Shown here piece after piece: positions 36,494-47,406 of a DNA stretch of 64,000 bases. Both the position numbers and the translations under genes were made by a program. The DNA is from Anabaena azotica FACHB-119 (GTDB lineage Bacteria; Cyanobacteriota; Cyanobacteriia; Cyanobacteriales; Nostocaceae): the NCBI RefSeq assembly GCF_014697625.1, contig NZ_JACJSG010000006.1, positions 124,001-188,000 of the forward strand, read 5' to 3'. The notes beneath the pieces were generated by a model. The model did not search any database. It was given only the letters and a program-made list of their open reading frames with translations, and was not told the DNA's origin. How positions within the stretch are numbered: position 1 is the first letter of the stretch; each line of letters opens with the position of its first letter.

Positions 36494-39298
36494 TTAACAA
36501 GATATATAAGGTTGAATCATCTCTACGATCGCCTCATCCTCAAACTCGGCAATTAATTCGGCAACTTTATCAGAAAACTCGGTATATTTTTCATCTAATT
36601 CCCTAATTCTGTTAATTTCCTCTTGAATACCTGTAACATAACCTGCTTTAGCCGCTTGATATAGATTTAATAATTCTTTACTAGGGGGAAATATAATTTC
36701 CTCTGTGTCTAGATACATACTTGTTGAAGGCTCATCAGGAGAATAAATCCATTTTAAAAATAGATGACTTTGTAATATATCAAATAATTCCTCAGCATCG
36801 ATAGGCTTTGATAGAAAATCGTTACAGCCTGCTGCTTGACTCTGTTGACGGGTAAAGTTAGATACACTAGCAGAAGCAGCAATAATCACTATATTTTGAA
36901 ACTCTGCTTGAGAACGGAGAATTTTCGTCATTTGGAAGCCATCGATTTCCGGCATTGCTAAATCGGTGATAATTAGATCAGGCTGACAAAGTTTTGCCTG
37001 TTCTAACCCCTCTTCTCCGTTACTTGCTTCAATCAATTTAAACCCTATTGGGGATAATAGACTAGTAAAAACGGAACGATTTTCCCAAACATCATCAACA
37101 ATTAAAATAGTTTTTATTTGACCTTTATAACCAATAATATTTTTTGTGATCTTAGATGATTTAGGTGATATCTCAGAATCAACTATTGGTAATTCTAAGT
37201 CAAACCAAAACTTAGTTCCCTGCTCATAGGTGCTTTCAACTTTAATCTCACTACCCATCAATTCTATAATTTGGCTACTAATTGCTAACCCTAAGCCTGT
37301 ACCCTCTGATTTGTGAGAATTATTTCCTACTTGCTCAAAAGGCAAAAATATTTTTTTAAGCTGTTCGGTCGTCATGCCGATACCTGTATCCTCAATTTTA
37401 AATCTGATTTTACTGACTGGTAACTGTTGATGCTGAGTAGGAATTATTGTGTCCTCGCTACTAATGACTTCCACAGTAAAAGTGACTTTACCATATTTTG
37501 TAAACTTAATAGCATTACCTAAAATATTAATTAAAACTTGACGTAAGCGTTTTTCATCAGCATGGACAGCAGTTGGTAACTGATGATCCGCATGATAGAT
37601 AAACGCAATTTGTTTTTGCTCGGCTTTAAGACGAAAGATATCACCAACGCCTAAAAGTAGTTGTTCTAAATGAAATTCTTTAGGAGACAGTTCTAATTTC
37701 TTAGCTTCGATTTTGGCAATATCTAAAATATCATTAATTAAAGTCAGTAAATGAGAGCCACAATCGTAAATAATCTGACAACCTTCCAATTGCTCATCAG
37801 TGGCATTAGCATCAAATTGGAGAATCTGAGCATAGCCAAGAATACCATTTAGTGGTGTGCGTAATTCATGGCTCATATTAGCTAAAAATTCACTTTTAGC
37901 ACGGTTAGCTGCATCAGCAGCTTCTTTAGCGGCTGTAATTTCGGCTGTTCGTTCTGCAACTCTTTTTTCTAATTCTTGATTAGTCTGTGCTAAAGCTGTA
38001 AAAGAATCACGTAATTGTCCAGCCATTTTATTAAAAGATGTAGAGAGAATACTCAGTTCTTTTAATTGAGAAATTGTCACTTTTTGGTCAAGGTTGCCAG
38101 AGGCGATCGCACTACTGGCTTGAGTTAATTGTAAAATAGGGTGGACAATCCAACGAGAAGTATATACACCCATTGCTGTGGATAAGATCAGCGCCCCCAC
38201 GCAAAGTATAATAGTTGTGCGATTATTAGTATTAATTTGTGCCATAAAATCACTTTCAGGCACAGTCACAACTATTAACCAATCTAAACCTAATTGATCA
38301 TTCCAAGGTTTTACTTGGACAAAATACTTTTCATCTTGCAAATATAGTACAGCTTGTTGATAATCCTTGATATTTTCAAATTTACCGAACTTTTGCTGAA
38401 GATAACTAGCAGTTTGTTGAATTAAATAATTTTTGCTTTGGAGTGCTGAAAGTCTGCGTGCTTTTCCATTAATCACATCGTATGGAGCATCACGAGTTGA
38501 AGATGCTACGATTAATCCAGAACGCTCTAGAATAAATACTTGTCCTGTTTGACCTACTTTTAAATTAGCTAAAAATCTGCTAATTTGTGTTATAATTAAA
38601 TCAACACTCATCACACCAACAAATTTATTACTACTATCATTGATGGGATAATTTGCAGATATAGATAAAATTTCGGGTTTATCTTCCCATTGATAAATTT
38701 GACTCCAAGCTGGTTTACGTAACCTCACCGCGTCTTTGTACCAACCTTCTACACGCGGATCGTAGATTTTCACGGCTGTTAATGTTTGGCGATCGCCTTT
38801 ATCATTAGTTTCATAAACGTAAAGTTTGCCAATACCCTTGTTTTGGGACACTTCATTAATTAATAGGCTACCGTTGTTTAACCGTTCAACGCCAATAAAC
38901 TCTCCTTGGGGATTAGCAAAACTAATGTAACCAACATCAAATACCTGCATTTGCCGCCAGAAATAACGTCCTGTCAGTTGAAAATCCTTCAGGTTTAGCA
39001 TTTCTAGCTGTTTAGCATCCACATTAATTTGATTAATCTGATGAGGAGATGCTAAATAACTGTCCAGATGTTGATCAACCAGCCCATTCACCTTCATCAT
39101 TAACTGATCAGCTAGTTCATTCACCGCCTTCTGTCCATTTCTGAAAGACAGATAGCCTACAAGACTGACTGCGGTGAAAATTTGCAGCACAAAGGGAACT
39201 ATTAAAATTAGGCGTAAAGATAACTTTTGAGCAGTTTGGACAGGAGAATGAATCATACTATTAACTTGCAGCAGCAAAGAAGGCTTAGAGGCAATCAT
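36494..39298 (-). CDS. dCache-HAMP hybrid sensor histidine kinase
   Basis: 934 residues. Membrane helices near 27-50 and 353-375 bracket a large extracytoplasmic double-Cache sensor domain. HAMP (about 375-430), a coiled coil, HisKA ([10 protein letters not shown]), HATPase ([24 protein letters not shown]) and a receiver with Asp in [12 protein letters not shown] follow. A further 80-residue helical tail ends the protein. dCache domains typically bind small amines, amino acids or carboxylates. This kinase is the only membrane-bound one of the three neighbouring kinases and is probably the input for the two REC-kinases downstream. Confidence 0.92.
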   Translation of the reverse strand: MIASKPSLLLQVNSMIHSPVQTAQKLSLRLILIVPFVLQIFTAVSLVGYLSFRNGQKAVNELADQLMMKVNGLVDQHLDSYLASPHQINQINVDAKQLEMLNLKDFQLTGRYFWRQMQVFDVGYISFANPQGEFIGVERLNNGSLLINEVSQNKGIGKLYVYETNDKGDRQTLTAVKIYDPRVEGWYKDAVRLRKPAWSQIYQWEDKPEILSISANYPINDSSNKFVGVMSVDLIITQISRFLANLKVGQTGQVFILERSGLIVASSTRDAPYDVINGKARRLSALQSKNYLIQQTASYLQQKFGKFENIKDYQQAVLYLQDEKYFVQVKPWNDQLGLDWLIVVTVPESDFMAQINTNNRTTIILCVGALILSTAMGVYTSRWIVHPILQLTQASSAIASGNLDQKVTISQLKELSILSTSFNKMAGQLRDSFTALAQTNQELEKRVAERTAEITAAKEAADAANRAKSEFLANMSHELRTPLNGILGYAQILQFDANATDEQLEGCQIIYDCGSHLLTLINDILDIAKIEAKKLELSPKEFHLEQLLLGVGDIFRLKAEQKQIAFIYHADHQLPTAVHADEKRLRQVLINILGNAIKFTKYGKVTFTVEVISSEDTIIPTQHQQLPVSKIRFKIEDTGIGMTTEQLKKIFLPFEQVGNNSHKSEGTGLGLAISSQIIELMGSEIKVESTYEQGTKFWFDLELPIVDSEISPKSSKITKNIIGYKGQIKTILIVDDVWENRSVFTSLLSPIGFKLIEASNGEEGLEQAKLCQPDLIITDLAMPEIDGFQMTKILRSQAEFQNIVIIAASASVSNFTRQQSQAAGCNDFLSKPIDAEELFDILQSHLFLKWIYSPDEPSTSMYLDTEEIIFPPSKELLNLYQAAKAGYVTGIQEEINRIRELDEKYTEFSDKVAELIAEFEDEAIVEMIQPYISC

Positions 39299-39356
39299 TA
39301 GCCATTATTTTGCCCAATCTTGAGCTGCAATATCACAAGGTGATTCATTCTTTGTA

Positions 39357-39544
39357 GGGAAAGGGGAAAGGGGAAAGGGGAAGAGGGAAAGGGGAAAGGG
39401 GAAGGGGGAAAGGGAAAGGGGAAATAGGGAAAGGGGGGAGAATAATTAATGTCAACTGTCAACTGTCAACTGATAACTGATAACTGATAACTGTCAACTG
39501 ATAACTGATAACTGTCAACTGTCAACTGTCAACTGTCAACTGAT
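39357..39544. repeat. STRR block (GGGAAAG, then CAACTGT/CTGATAA)
   Basis: A purine-rich heptamer tract at 39357-39436 and a second heptamer tract at 39448-39544 that reaches the stop codon of the WD40 gene. Confidence 0.9.
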
Positions 39545-41374
39545 TTAACTCCTTTGCCAAATTTTAATTGTCTTATCCAAACTACCACTGACTAGCATTT
39601 CACCGGAAGTTGTAAAAGTTAGTGCGGTGACAATATCAGTATGTCCTGTAAAGGTAGCTAATAATTCTCCGGTTTCTAAATGCCACAATTTGATGGTTTG
39701 ATCAGCGCTACCACTAGCGATAATTTGTTCATCGGGACTTAAGGCGATCGCATATACTTTATCAGTATGTCCCTTAAGTGTACGAATTAATTTCCCCGTC
39801 GCCAAATGCCAAATTTTAATCGTCTGATCCCAACTACCACTAATCAGCAATTGCCCATCTTTACTCATTACCAGAGAACGCACAATATGTGCATGACCTG
39901 TTAGGGTATGCGATGGCTGTGCATCCTTGAGATTTTTCCCCACCCAAGAATCAGAAGTTTGCCAAACTTTGATTTTGCGATAACTACCTGTAACTAAAGT
40001 TTGTCCATCTCTGCTCAAAACTAGCGAATGTGCAGCTGTATCATCTAAAGACAAGATAGCTTTAACTTGACGGTGCATCAAATCCCAAAACAAAATTCTT
40101 CTGTCATCGCCACCAGTCGCCAGCATTTGTCCATCGGGAGTGAAAGCCACACAGCGCACCACCCCATTATGCTTATGCAGAATATCAATTAAATCTATTG
40201 CGCCTGTATGCCAAATTTTAATAGTGGAGTCTGCACCGCCACTTACCAACATTTGCCCATCGGCACTAAAAGCTAGAGAATTGATTTCATCTACTATTCC
40301 CGATACATTCCAAGGATATTCTGATAAAGTATCAATTAATTCACCTTGACTTAAATCCCATAATTTTGTCTCTCCCCGACTCCCACTAGCTAACATGGGT
40401 AAGCCATTTTCACACCTAGAACTAAAAGATAAACAATTAATTCCCCTGGTGTGTCCTCTTAATGTTTGCCAACATTCCCAATCACCGATAATTTCTTTAC
40501 GGGGGTGTTCTGAGGGTACAGTTTGAATAGTTTCCGGGATTGTTCTTTCAACCACTACTGGGAGAAAATCTAGTTGTGCCTGTTTTTTTGCCGTTAGTGA
40601 TGCCAAATACCAACTTAATCCGCCTGCATATAATAAATGACTGGGAGTAAAATATAGTTTTGGTTCAGTTAGGGCAATTTCACAAGTAGGTAAAAAGCCA
40701 GCAATCACAGCTTGTTTTTCATAACCAAGTTTACCTGTAGATGGATAAAACAAACACAGAAAAATTAATACTTGGTGACTTTTTAATTCTTCTTGAGTAA
40801 CTGACCACTTAATTTTATCTTTCTTAATACCGTTAAAACTTTCCCCATCCGCTACATAAACTTGCACCGTAACTTTCGGGTTATCCGCTAACAAATAAGT
40901 AAACTTACTTTCACCGCGCAAATTGCCCTCATCATCTAGTACCATGTTTTTAACTGTATCTTGGGGTAACTTTTTCAGTAACTTACCCAAACGTTCAGTA
41001 ATGATGCGATCGACAATTTGCTCTCGCAAGAAATAATCTTCTGCTTGCTGCTGGAAATAAATAGGAAAAGGAATTGTCCAGTCTGGCGGTTCAGGATACT
41101 CAGGGGGGATGGGAGGAGGATTTTTAGCGAGGATTTCGGCTTGTCGGCGAGAAACTTCCATAATTTTGGCAAATGGCTCCCCCCAAAATGCCATAATTTC
41201 GCTGTGACACCCTTTAACTTGACTTTCCAGCAAAGACAGATCGTAAGTCTTGGGTTTTTTCACACGGAGAAGGAAGTCAGCTTGTTGAGCTTTGAGTAAG
41301 CTAATCCAATCCATCTGCATTCCTGTGGCACAATTTTGCATACTTAAGGTAGTTATACCAATGCAATTAATCAA
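39545..41374 (-). CDS. WD40 beta-propeller protein with unknown N-terminal domain
   Basis: 609 residues. Seven WD40 repeats fill about residues 300-609 (blade ends such as GGADSTIKIWH, GSWDQTIKIWH, GSADQTIKLWH), enough for one closed propeller. The N-terminal 280 residues are soluble and contain a Pro-rich stretch (NPPPIPPEYPEPPDW); I do not recognise the family. Starts at ATGs 11, 18 and 20 codons in are also possible. An AGGA just before the last one makes MDWISLLK attractive. Likely a protein-interaction scaffold. Next to the kinase group but separated from it by an STRR. Confidence 0.82.
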   Translation of the reverse strand: MINCIGITTLSMQNCATGMQMDWISLLKAQQADFLLRVKKPKTYDLSLLESQVKGCHSEIMAFWGEPFAKIMEVSRRQAEILAKNPPPIPPEYPEPPDWTIPFPIYFQQQAEDYFLREQIVDRIITERLGKLLKKLPQDTVKNMVLDDEGNLRGESKFTYLLADNPKVTVQVYVADGESFNGIKKDKIKWSVTQEELKSHQVLIFLCLFYPSTGKLGYEKQAVIAGFLPTCEIALTEPKLYFTPSHLLYAGGLSWYLASLTAKKQAQLDFLPVVVERTIPETIQTVPSEHPRKEIIGDWECWQTLRGHTRGINCLSFSSRCENGLPMLASGSRGETKLWDLSQGELIDTLSEYPWNVSGIVDEINSLAFSADGQMLVSGGADSTIKIWHTGAIDLIDILHKHNGVVRCVAFTPDGQMLATGGDDRRILFWDLMHRQVKAILSLDDTAAHSLVLSRDGQTLVTGSYRKIKVWQTSDSWVGKNLKDAQPSHTLTGHAHIVRSLVMSKDGQLLISGSWDQTIKIWHLATGKLIRTLKGHTDKVYAIALSPDEQIIASGSADQTIKLWHLETGELLATFTGHTDIVTALTFTTSGEMLVSGSLDKTIKIWQRS

Positions 41375-41718
41375 GTTTATAACTTCTAGTTAATTAAAAA
41401 TTCCGTAATCTTCGCAGTCTAATAGAACACAATCACAGACAAAATTCGCAGAGATTTTCCAAATCAAGAGGATTTGTAGCCTTGATTGCTTGATGTGACT
41501 GAGATAGGAAGAATTTCTCTGAAGTCCATCAATTCTAACTAATCTTAACCAAGAGATACTGTTGCTCTAGAACAGTTATCAGCTGTTCGACATCAAAGAC
41601 GGTTGATACTTTGGTGTAGGCTGTTAACTGTTAACAAAACAATAGCTTTAGGTTAAGCTGAGTTCGGAGTCAATCAAGGCTATACTTGCAGTTTGTAATT
41701 TATGATATATGGTTAATG
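41375..41718. other. Intergenic region
   Basis: I see no gene or strong repeat apart from a short GTTAACTG pair near 41620-41636. Confidence 0.5.
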
Positions 41719-42102
41719 TTAAGCTTTGTTGTCTGGTGTAGTAACCTGATTGCGTACATCAGCAGTCACATCAGACTCTAAGCGTTGAATTTTTTGATGT
41801 AAATAAGAGTCATCACTACTAACGATAGTTTCTAAATTAGCAATTCTTTGTTCTAATAGTTCTATTTCTTGACCGGATAAATACGGTTGTTTTGATTTTT
41901 TTTCATCAGAGCGCCATATAGCCAAAGTGCTAGCCGTTGCTCCTCCTAGAGCAGCTAAAGGAATCACGGGGCCGCTTCGAGTCACAGCCGACAAAGGTAT
42001 ACAAATAGCAAGCATACCAACCGTAAACCCCCAAATTTTTGTAGTGGTAGCTACTCTAATATCCTCAGATGGATCTAAATATTTTTGCGATCGCTTACCC
42101 AT
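41719..42102 (-). CDS. Small membrane protein with coiled coil
   Basis: 127 residues: a basic N-terminus (GKRSQKYLDPSEDIRVATT), two hydrophobic helices (about 23-40 and 43-60) with a short turn, then a coiled coil (QEIELLEQRIANLETIV). No recognised domain. Probably an inner-membrane protein; function unknown. Confidence 0.7.
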   Translation of the reverse strand: MGKRSQKYLDPSEDIRVATTTKIWGFTVGMLAICIPLSAVTRSGPVIPLAALGGATASTLAIWRSDEKKSKQPYLSGQEIELLEQRIANLETIVSSDDSYLHQKIQRLESDVTADVRNQVTTPDNKA

Positions 42103-42199
42103 AACTCACCTAAGATGAATTACTTATTAGAGTGGCATAACTACTGCAAAAAAGCTCTCCTACATTTGGGTTAGGCATAATTACTCTGGGACTGGGGGA

Positions 42200-42301
42200 T
42201 GAGGGGGATAAGGGGGATGAGGGAGTAGAGAAAAACCTATAGACTGTTGACTATGGACTAATGACTAATGACCAATGACTAATGACCAATGACTAAAAAC
42301 T
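42200..42301. repeat. STRR reaching a start codon
   Basis: GATGAGGG units, then GACTAAT/GACCAAT heptamers that end at the ATG at 42302. Confidence 0.85.
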
Positions 42302-43288
42302 ATGCAAACCGTCAAAGCTTTTCTCACCGCCGCAAAAGTAGAGAGTGCCAAATCTCCATACGACAATATCCACATTAAAATTCTCTACCCTGCACAAAAT
42401 ACAGAGAGTGACTTCACAAAAAACTGGGGAATGCTACCTGTTGACACAACAAAAGCTCCTTTCCCAGTAGTGATTTTCTTCAATGGCTTTAACTGCGATG
42501 CTCAACAATATCAATGGCTGGGTGTAGAACTAGCTCAAACTGGACTAGTTGTAGTTATGTTTAACTGGGTTGGCGAAAGTCTTCCCGGACTAATTAGTTT
42601 CACCCCTGGCTTTAATATCGAAAAGCGCAAACGGGAATTTTATGGTACTGCTCCCACAGCCTTAGCCTTACCTGCAATACTAGCCACACTCGAACAGTTA
42701 CAAACCGAAGGTATATTAGCTAGCACACTTGACCTGCAAAACATCATTTTAGGTGGACACTCAGAAGGTGGTAGAGTGGCAATAGAAAACGCCACCCCCA
42801 AATTTTTCCCTCAAGTTGTAGCCTCATTTGCTTATGGCTCACATACAGGCGGAGCCACTATGTTAGGTTATGAACCTAATACTATCTTGCCCCTATCCGA
42901 CAACCGCCCCCGCTTGATAATTGGTGGAACCTGTGATGGAGTAATTGCCAACAGTAGTCATCATTTCGGTTTAACAACAAAAGATTCCATTACCCCAGTC
43001 ATTCGTACCTTTCAAGAAGGAATTACTGGAGGACAAGACAACAGCTATTTGCTAATTTTAGAGGGGGCAAATCACTATTCCATAGCTGATACAGTTGATT
43101 CAACCTTAGCTGCACCCTTTAAAGACTTTCCTGCCACACAACCCCAAGAGAATTTTCGCTTATTGCTAGCCACAACTATCAACTTATTTATTGATGCTCA
43201 TGTGCGCCATCAACCAGAAGCATTGCAAAAGCTGGAGCAATTCATAACCGAGCCAAATCCTTTGATAAAATCTTTTGAGAGTAAGTGA
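42302..43288 (+). CDS. Alpha/beta hydrolase (chlorophyllase/dienelactone hydrolase-like)
   Basis: 328 residues, no clear signal peptide. The nucleophile elbow GGHSEGG lies near 156-162, the oxyanion strand VVIFFNGFNCD near 60, and a late His (EGANHYS) completes a likely Ser-Asp-His triad. It resembles the poorly defined chlorophyllase-like or platelet-activating-factor-hydrolase-like group of cyanobacteria. Substrate unknown. The start codon is preceded directly by an STRR. Confidence 0.82.
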   Translation: MQTVKAFLTAAKVESAKSPYDNIHIKILYPAQNTESDFTKNWGMLPVDTTKAPFPVVIFFNGFNCDAQQYQWLGVELAQTGLVVVMFNWVGESLPGLISFTPGFNIEKRKREFYGTAPTALALPAILATLEQLQTEGILASTLDLQNIILGGHSEGGRVAIENATPKFFPQVVASFAYGSHTGGATMLGYEPNTILPLSDNRPRLIIGGTCDGVIANSSHHFGLTTKDSITPVIRTFQEGITGGQDNSYLLILEGANHYSIADTVDSTLAAPFKDFPATQPQENFRLLLATTINLFIDAHVRHQPEALQKLEQFITEPNPLIKSFESK

Positions 43289-43301
43289 TGAGTTTTAACT
43301 C

Positions 43302-43333
43302 ATAGCAGTCATCTGATAGATTAACACGACCCT
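43302..43333. repeat. Family A left-end fragment
   Basis: CATAGCAGTCATCTGATAGA matches the left end of the family A elements; no right end follows. Confidence 0.5.
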
Positions 43334-43524
43334 ACATTGTGGATATTTTTTATCTGTGAGTCCCTTAATAAAAAATGTGAGTTATATCAAGTTCGGCTAA
43401 TTACTTATAATATGGTTGTTTTGGTCGGTAATGGGTAATAGCTAATAGGTAATTGTTTTCTACCATTAGCAATTACCAATTACCAATTACCAACCCCGAA
43501 GATATGATAAGTGATTAAGCGGAC

Positions 43525-43755
43525 ATGATATTACTAGTTATAGCAGTTGCCAGTATGAAACAAAAAATTCCATGTCCAGTATTAGTTTTGTGGGGTGAGA
43601 AAGGAATTATTGGACGCAAATATAATGTGTTGGAAATTTGGCGAGAACGTGCCATTGATGTGCGCGGTCAGTCGCTACCTTGTGGTCATTTTTTACCTGA
43701 AGAAGCACCAGAGGAAACTTATCAGGCTATTTATAAATTTTTGGTTGGCTGTTGA
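43525..43755 (+). pseudogene. C-terminal remnant of a haloacetate dehalogenase-like hydrolase
   Basis: The frame encodes IPCPVLVLWGEKGIIGR, VLEIWRERAIDVRGQ and LPCGHFLPEEAPEETYQAI. This is the end of the fluoroacetate/haloacetate dehalogenase branch of alpha/beta hydrolases, with the late catalytic His in CGHFLPEE. About 200 residues carrying the nucleophile are missing, and family A-like sequence (GTTATAGCAGTTGCC) lies right at the break. It cannot be an active enzyme. Confidence 0.8.
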
Positions 43756-43777
43756 TTTGGTAATTAAGTAGTTCGTA

Positions 43778-43834
43778 GTAGGCCGATGCACTGCCCACCA
43801 AAATCATGATACGGTGGGCAGTGCATCGGCCTAC
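43778..43834. terminator. Perfect 22-bp-stem inverted repeat between convergent genes
   Basis: GTAGGCCGATGCACTGCCCACC and its exact complement surround a 13-bp loop, 3 bp before the stop of the membrane protein gene. Related, less perfect copies lie at 59413-59463 and 49795-49822. It probably also serves as a two-way terminator. Confidence 0.7.
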
Positions 43835-43837
43835 AAA

Positions 43838-45889
43838 TTACAAACCTTGTGAATCTATTTTCACAGAGTAAACTTTGAGTTTGAGAGACTTATCAGGTTT
43901 CTTCGATGCACCGACAATACGGAAACTTACAGATACTGGAGAATTAGAACGCAGTATTTTTGCAGGAATTACTGCTTCATATTCAGTCATCTGATTTGTT
44001 GTATTTAAAGTCCATTGAGTAACAGGTTGTTTATTAACAATTAACTCCAAATCAGTTGACAAACTTTGATTTAATGACAGATTATCGATTTTAATTAACA
44101 GCTTTACATCATTTAATTTCCTAGTATCAACAGGTAAAACTAACATAGCTTCCGGCGTTCTCATCAAACTGCCATTACCTTCTAATTTTCCCCAACCTTT
44201 ACCAGTAAAATTGCGAAAATTACCATCATCTGCAAAAGTTATACTTAAGGGTGTAGCACATCGAAAATTCCCATTGAGATAGCCCCAACCTTGACGATTA
44301 AACGAGATACTGGCTAATTGTTTTTCTATAGGTTCTTGGGCGTTGCTACTAATTAATTTTCCGTTGACACCACAAAGACGTTCTTCTGTTTGTTTGAAAA
44401 AATCTTGATAAATTAGGATTTTTCTAATGTTTCCATGCTTATCTAAATAAATAAAAGGTGAGTCTATTTGATTAGGTGCGATCGCCTCACCAAATCGCTC
44501 ATATTCTCTAGTACGTTCTGCAAAAATTTCCGGTTCTGGATTGTACCAAGTCGGGAAGTTTGATAAAATCCACGCTGCTGGAGGTTTCATTTTTAAATAA
44601 TGCCCATTCCAAGGTTGCCGGAAGAAAAGTTCATTAGGGAAAATCTGTAAAACTAACATCAAAGGTAGCAGTAAATATTTAAGTAAACCTTTTAAATCTT
44701 GAATATTTGCTGCTACCCACACAATTAAAGCCATTGCTGACCAAAAAGCATAACGGCTGAATATTTCCTGTCCATGATTCCAGTTTGTTTGGCTCAAAGT
44801 TGGCTGGAGCATTAAGAAAAATGCTACTAAAAATATGTCATTCTGGTTAAATATTGGGCGGTTCTTTTGCACTATAACCAGAATTAAACGATATATGGCA
44901 ATAATCAATACACCAATCATTAAGCCGGGAAAACCAACAATTAGCCCCTGATTCCAATCAAATATTGTCGAAACAAACCGTTGCCAACTAATTAAACTAG
45001 GGTCAACAAAACCTCTTTTGGCAATCAAATTTGGTATTTGGTAGTGATAATAGTAAAAACCATAGGGAAAAAGTGATACAGCCGCTATCAAACCCAACCA
45101 AATATGCTGTTTAATAAATTCTAAGGGTTGTTTGAGAATATTTGATTGGAAATTTTTTACTATGAAAAATACTAGAATTGATGCCAAAAGAAAAACTACC
45201 GATGGATTTTGTAAAGTAGCTAAAGTCGCAGCGATCGCCGCAATATAAATCCGTCGGTCAATAAAGGCGCATCCAGATATTAAAATAGATGCAGCGATAA
45301 AAACTTCTGGGTGAGGCCATTGCAGGTAAAAGAACACACACCCAGCTAAGTATAATAATGCGATCGCCCACCGCACTAAAGGAGATTGTCTGCAAAACAG
45401 CAAAACATAACCCAAAGTCAAACTAATCAAACATCCGTTGGTTAATTGAAACGCTTTCAGTTCATTCAGCCCCAAAATAGCCAGAAATGCTTTAGCCGGG
45501 AGGTTAATTAACGGATATAGCCAGAAATGATAACCAAAATACTCCCCTCGACTAGATTTGAGAATACCTAAATAAATCTCATTTTCGCCATTCTTTAAGG
45601 CTTCCAGCGTTCCTTGCAAAACTTTCACATCGTAGGTACTAGGTTGAGTTTCCACAATTTTGATTAGACTGATGATATCACCTTCTCTAATATCTGGGCT
45701 GAAATGATTGAAGAAACTTTGCAGAATTAAAGCGTACTCATAGCCATCGCCTTCTCTAATCGGATTGGCTGTAAGACAGTATAAAATTAGAATGATTGAG
45801 AAAACACAGATAAAGATAAGGGCAAATTTTTTAGAAGCGAATATTGGTGCGATCGCACCAGCAAAGGAACCTACAGCATTATTTTTCAT
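43838..45889 (-). CDS. Large multi-pass membrane protein, GT-C glycosyltransferase-like
   Basis: 683 residues: a membrane helix at about 23-43, an acidic loop REGDGYEYALILQSFFNHF, then some ten further helices to about residue 430, and a soluble C-terminal part of 230 residues with a beta-sandwich look. One N-terminal helix followed by an acidic first loop and many helices is the plan of GT-C lipid-linked sugar transferases. No family-specific motif is certain, so the role is inferred. Confidence 0.7.
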   Translation of the reverse strand: MKNNAVGSFAGAIAPIFASKKFALIFICVFSIILILYCLTANPIREGDGYEYALILQSFFNHFSPDIREGDIISLIKIVETQPSTYDVKVLQGTLEALKNGENEIYLGILKSSRGEYFGYHFWLYPLINLPAKAFLAILGLNELKAFQLTNGCLISLTLGYVLLFCRQSPLVRWAIALLYLAGCVFFYLQWPHPEVFIAASILISGCAFIDRRIYIAAIAATLATLQNPSVVFLLASILVFFIVKNFQSNILKQPLEFIKQHIWLGLIAAVSLFPYGFYYYHYQIPNLIAKRGFVDPSLISWQRFVSTIFDWNQGLIVGFPGLMIGVLIIAIYRLILVIVQKNRPIFNQNDIFLVAFFLMLQPTLSQTNWNHGQEIFSRYAFWSAMALIVWVAANIQDLKGLLKYLLLPLMLVLQIFPNELFFRQPWNGHYLKMKPPAAWILSNFPTWYNPEPEIFAERTREYERFGEAIAPNQIDSPFIYLDKHGNIRKILIYQDFFKQTEERLCGVNGKLISSNAQEPIEKQLASISFNRQGWGYLNGNFRCATPLSITFADDGNFRNFTGKGWGKLEGNGSLMRTPEAMLVLPVDTRKLNDVKLLIKIDNLSLNQSLSTDLELIVNKQPVTQWTLNTTNQMTEYEAVIPAKILRSNSPVSVSFRIVGASKKPDKSLKLKVYSVKIDSQGL

Positions 45890-46071
45890 AGCTTTGAAGC
45901 TGGATATATTAAATTTGTTTTCAGATAGTAATAATGTATTTGTATAAACTAGATATCACAATATCAGCTAAAGCTATATCAGTAAACTTTGTATAGCTGA
46001 AATTCACGATTTTAATGAGAAAATTAAACTGATGATGAAGTAGATATTTAACAGTCAACAGTGAACAGTTG

Positions 46072-46133
46072 TAGGGGCGGGTTCATTGAGTAATTCATTG
46101 TAAAAACAGATATGTTCGTTAAACCCGCCCGTA
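46072..46133. mobile_element. 62-bp inverted-repeat element, family E copy 2
   Basis: TAGGGGCGGGTTC and AAACCCGCCCGTA ends, matching 34812-34871. Confidence 0.7.
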
Positions 46134-46143
46134 CTTATACTAA

Positions 46144-46280
46144 TAGGACTTACGCATAAAAACGAAAAATCAAGGGTTTGGGCAAGGGTATAGGGGTATA
46201 GGGGTATAAATCTTTAAAACCCTTACACCCTTACCCCCCTACACCCTGTCTCAACAGATAACCTTGGTGCGTAAGTCCTG
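46144..46280. mobile_element. 137-bp MITE-like element, family C
   Basis: Ends TAGGACTTACGCA and TGCGTAAGTCCTG are inverted repeats. The centre is a GGGTATA/CCCTTACA STRR pair able to fold back on itself. The same TAGGACTTACGCA end appears beside family B copy 2. Confidence 0.75.
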
Positions 46281-46770
46281 ACTAAGTTGCAGTCAAAAAT
46301 AGTATCTTACTCTGCGCTACTTCTCTTTCCCCTCCAATCTATCCCCCACTATCCACCTCTCTCCACCCCCTTTACCAGGACTAGCTGAGAAAAGCCATAT
46401 TTTTCTGGCGATAATAAGTCAAATCTGATGATAATGATAAAATTTTTCGATAAAATGCCTATTTTTACCGCCACTACAGCTAGCTATACTACCGCTAGTA
46501 CTTATTTCTCAAGCTTTTCCGCCCAAAATTATTAGCACCAGATTCACCTTGACTTATCGATTAGGTTAAGAGAGACTAACTAATGACGGATGTATTGGCT
46601 TATAAAAATAATAATTTTTGTAAATTTTCTGAGATATTTATTTTGAGAGATGGAACATTAGTTAAAAAATGGCAAGTTTGTGTCTAAGTAACAATGTTCC
46701 CGGAGCTATACATATAGCTTACTGCTCAGGCAGTAAAATACAAACGTACTTATCGTGGTTGGCCAAGAGT

Positions 46771-46980
46771 ATGGAGACATTAGAGTTTATCATCTATCCA
46801 GACGGTCGGGTACAAGAAAAAGTCACTGGCATTGTGGGTGCTTCCTGCGCTGAGGTTACAGCAGCAATAGAGGCGCAGCTAGGACTCGTACTCACTCATG
46901 AGCCAACCTCGGAGTTCTTCGCCACGCAGGTGCAGCAATCTATTGTGGCAAATACGCAAGCGACTTACAGCGATTGGTAA
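46771..46980 (+). CDS. DUF2997 family protein
   Basis: 69 residues starting METLEFIIYPDGRVQEKVTG. The pattern of a strand followed by CAEVTAAIEAQLG is typical of DUF2997. It is the first of three closely spaced genes with ycf35 and a ferredoxin, an arrangement conserved in cyanobacteria. The frame extends 34 codons upstream, but the conserved start is this ATG. Function unknown. Confidence 0.85.
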   Translation: METLEFIIYPDGRVQEKVTGIVGASCAEVTAAIEAQLGLVLTHEPTSEFFATQVQQSIVANTQATYSDW

Positions 46981-47019
46981 GTATTCACAAAAGTTTATTG
47001 TCGTTGATTTACAACCACC

Positions 47020-47406
47020 ATGTCACACTTTAGCCAAATTAAGACTCAGATCCGTAACCTCGAATCTTTACAAGATGCGCTCACCGAACTGGGCATAGAC
47101 TGGAAACCAGGGCCAAGAGAAGTACGCGGCTATCGCGGTCAAACCCATCCTGCCGAAATTACTATTGAGCAGGAAAATGGCTATGACATCGGCTTTAGAT
47201 GGAATGGCAAAGAGTACGAATTAGTAGCTGACTTACAATATTGGCAGCAAAATCTCTCCGTAGACGGTTTTTTACGCCAAGTAACTCAGCGTTATGCTTA
47301 CCAAACAGTTGTGAAAGAAACCACTCGCGTAGGCTTTCAAGTCACAGAACAGCAAAAAAATGAAGATGGTTCCATCCGCTTAGTTGTACAACGCTGGAGT
47401 GCGTAA
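47020..47406 (+). CDS. ycf35: Ycf35 (DUF1257) protein
   Basis: 128 residues. MSHFSQIKTQIRNLESLQDALTELG and the following KPGPREVRGYRG identify the Ycf35 family, also encoded in some algal plastids. Small alpha/beta protein of unknown function. Its TAA overlaps the ATG of the ferredoxin gene by one base, so the two are translationally linked. Confidence 0.93.
   Translation: MSHFSQIKTQIRNLESLQDALTELGIDWKPGPREVRGYRGQTHPAEITIEQENGYDIGFRWNGKEYELVADLQYWQQNLSVDGFLRQVTQRYAYQTVVKETTRVGFQVTEQQKNEDGSIRLVVQRWSA

Larger units (their letters stand above)
45890..46770. other. Intergenic region with two MITE-like elements
   Basis: Contains the elements at 46072 and 46144. AT-rich remainder. A short frame is open from 46669 and joins the DUF2997 gene, but its first 34 codons do not look coding. 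This region must contain the promoter of the ycf35 operon. Confidence 0.55.
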
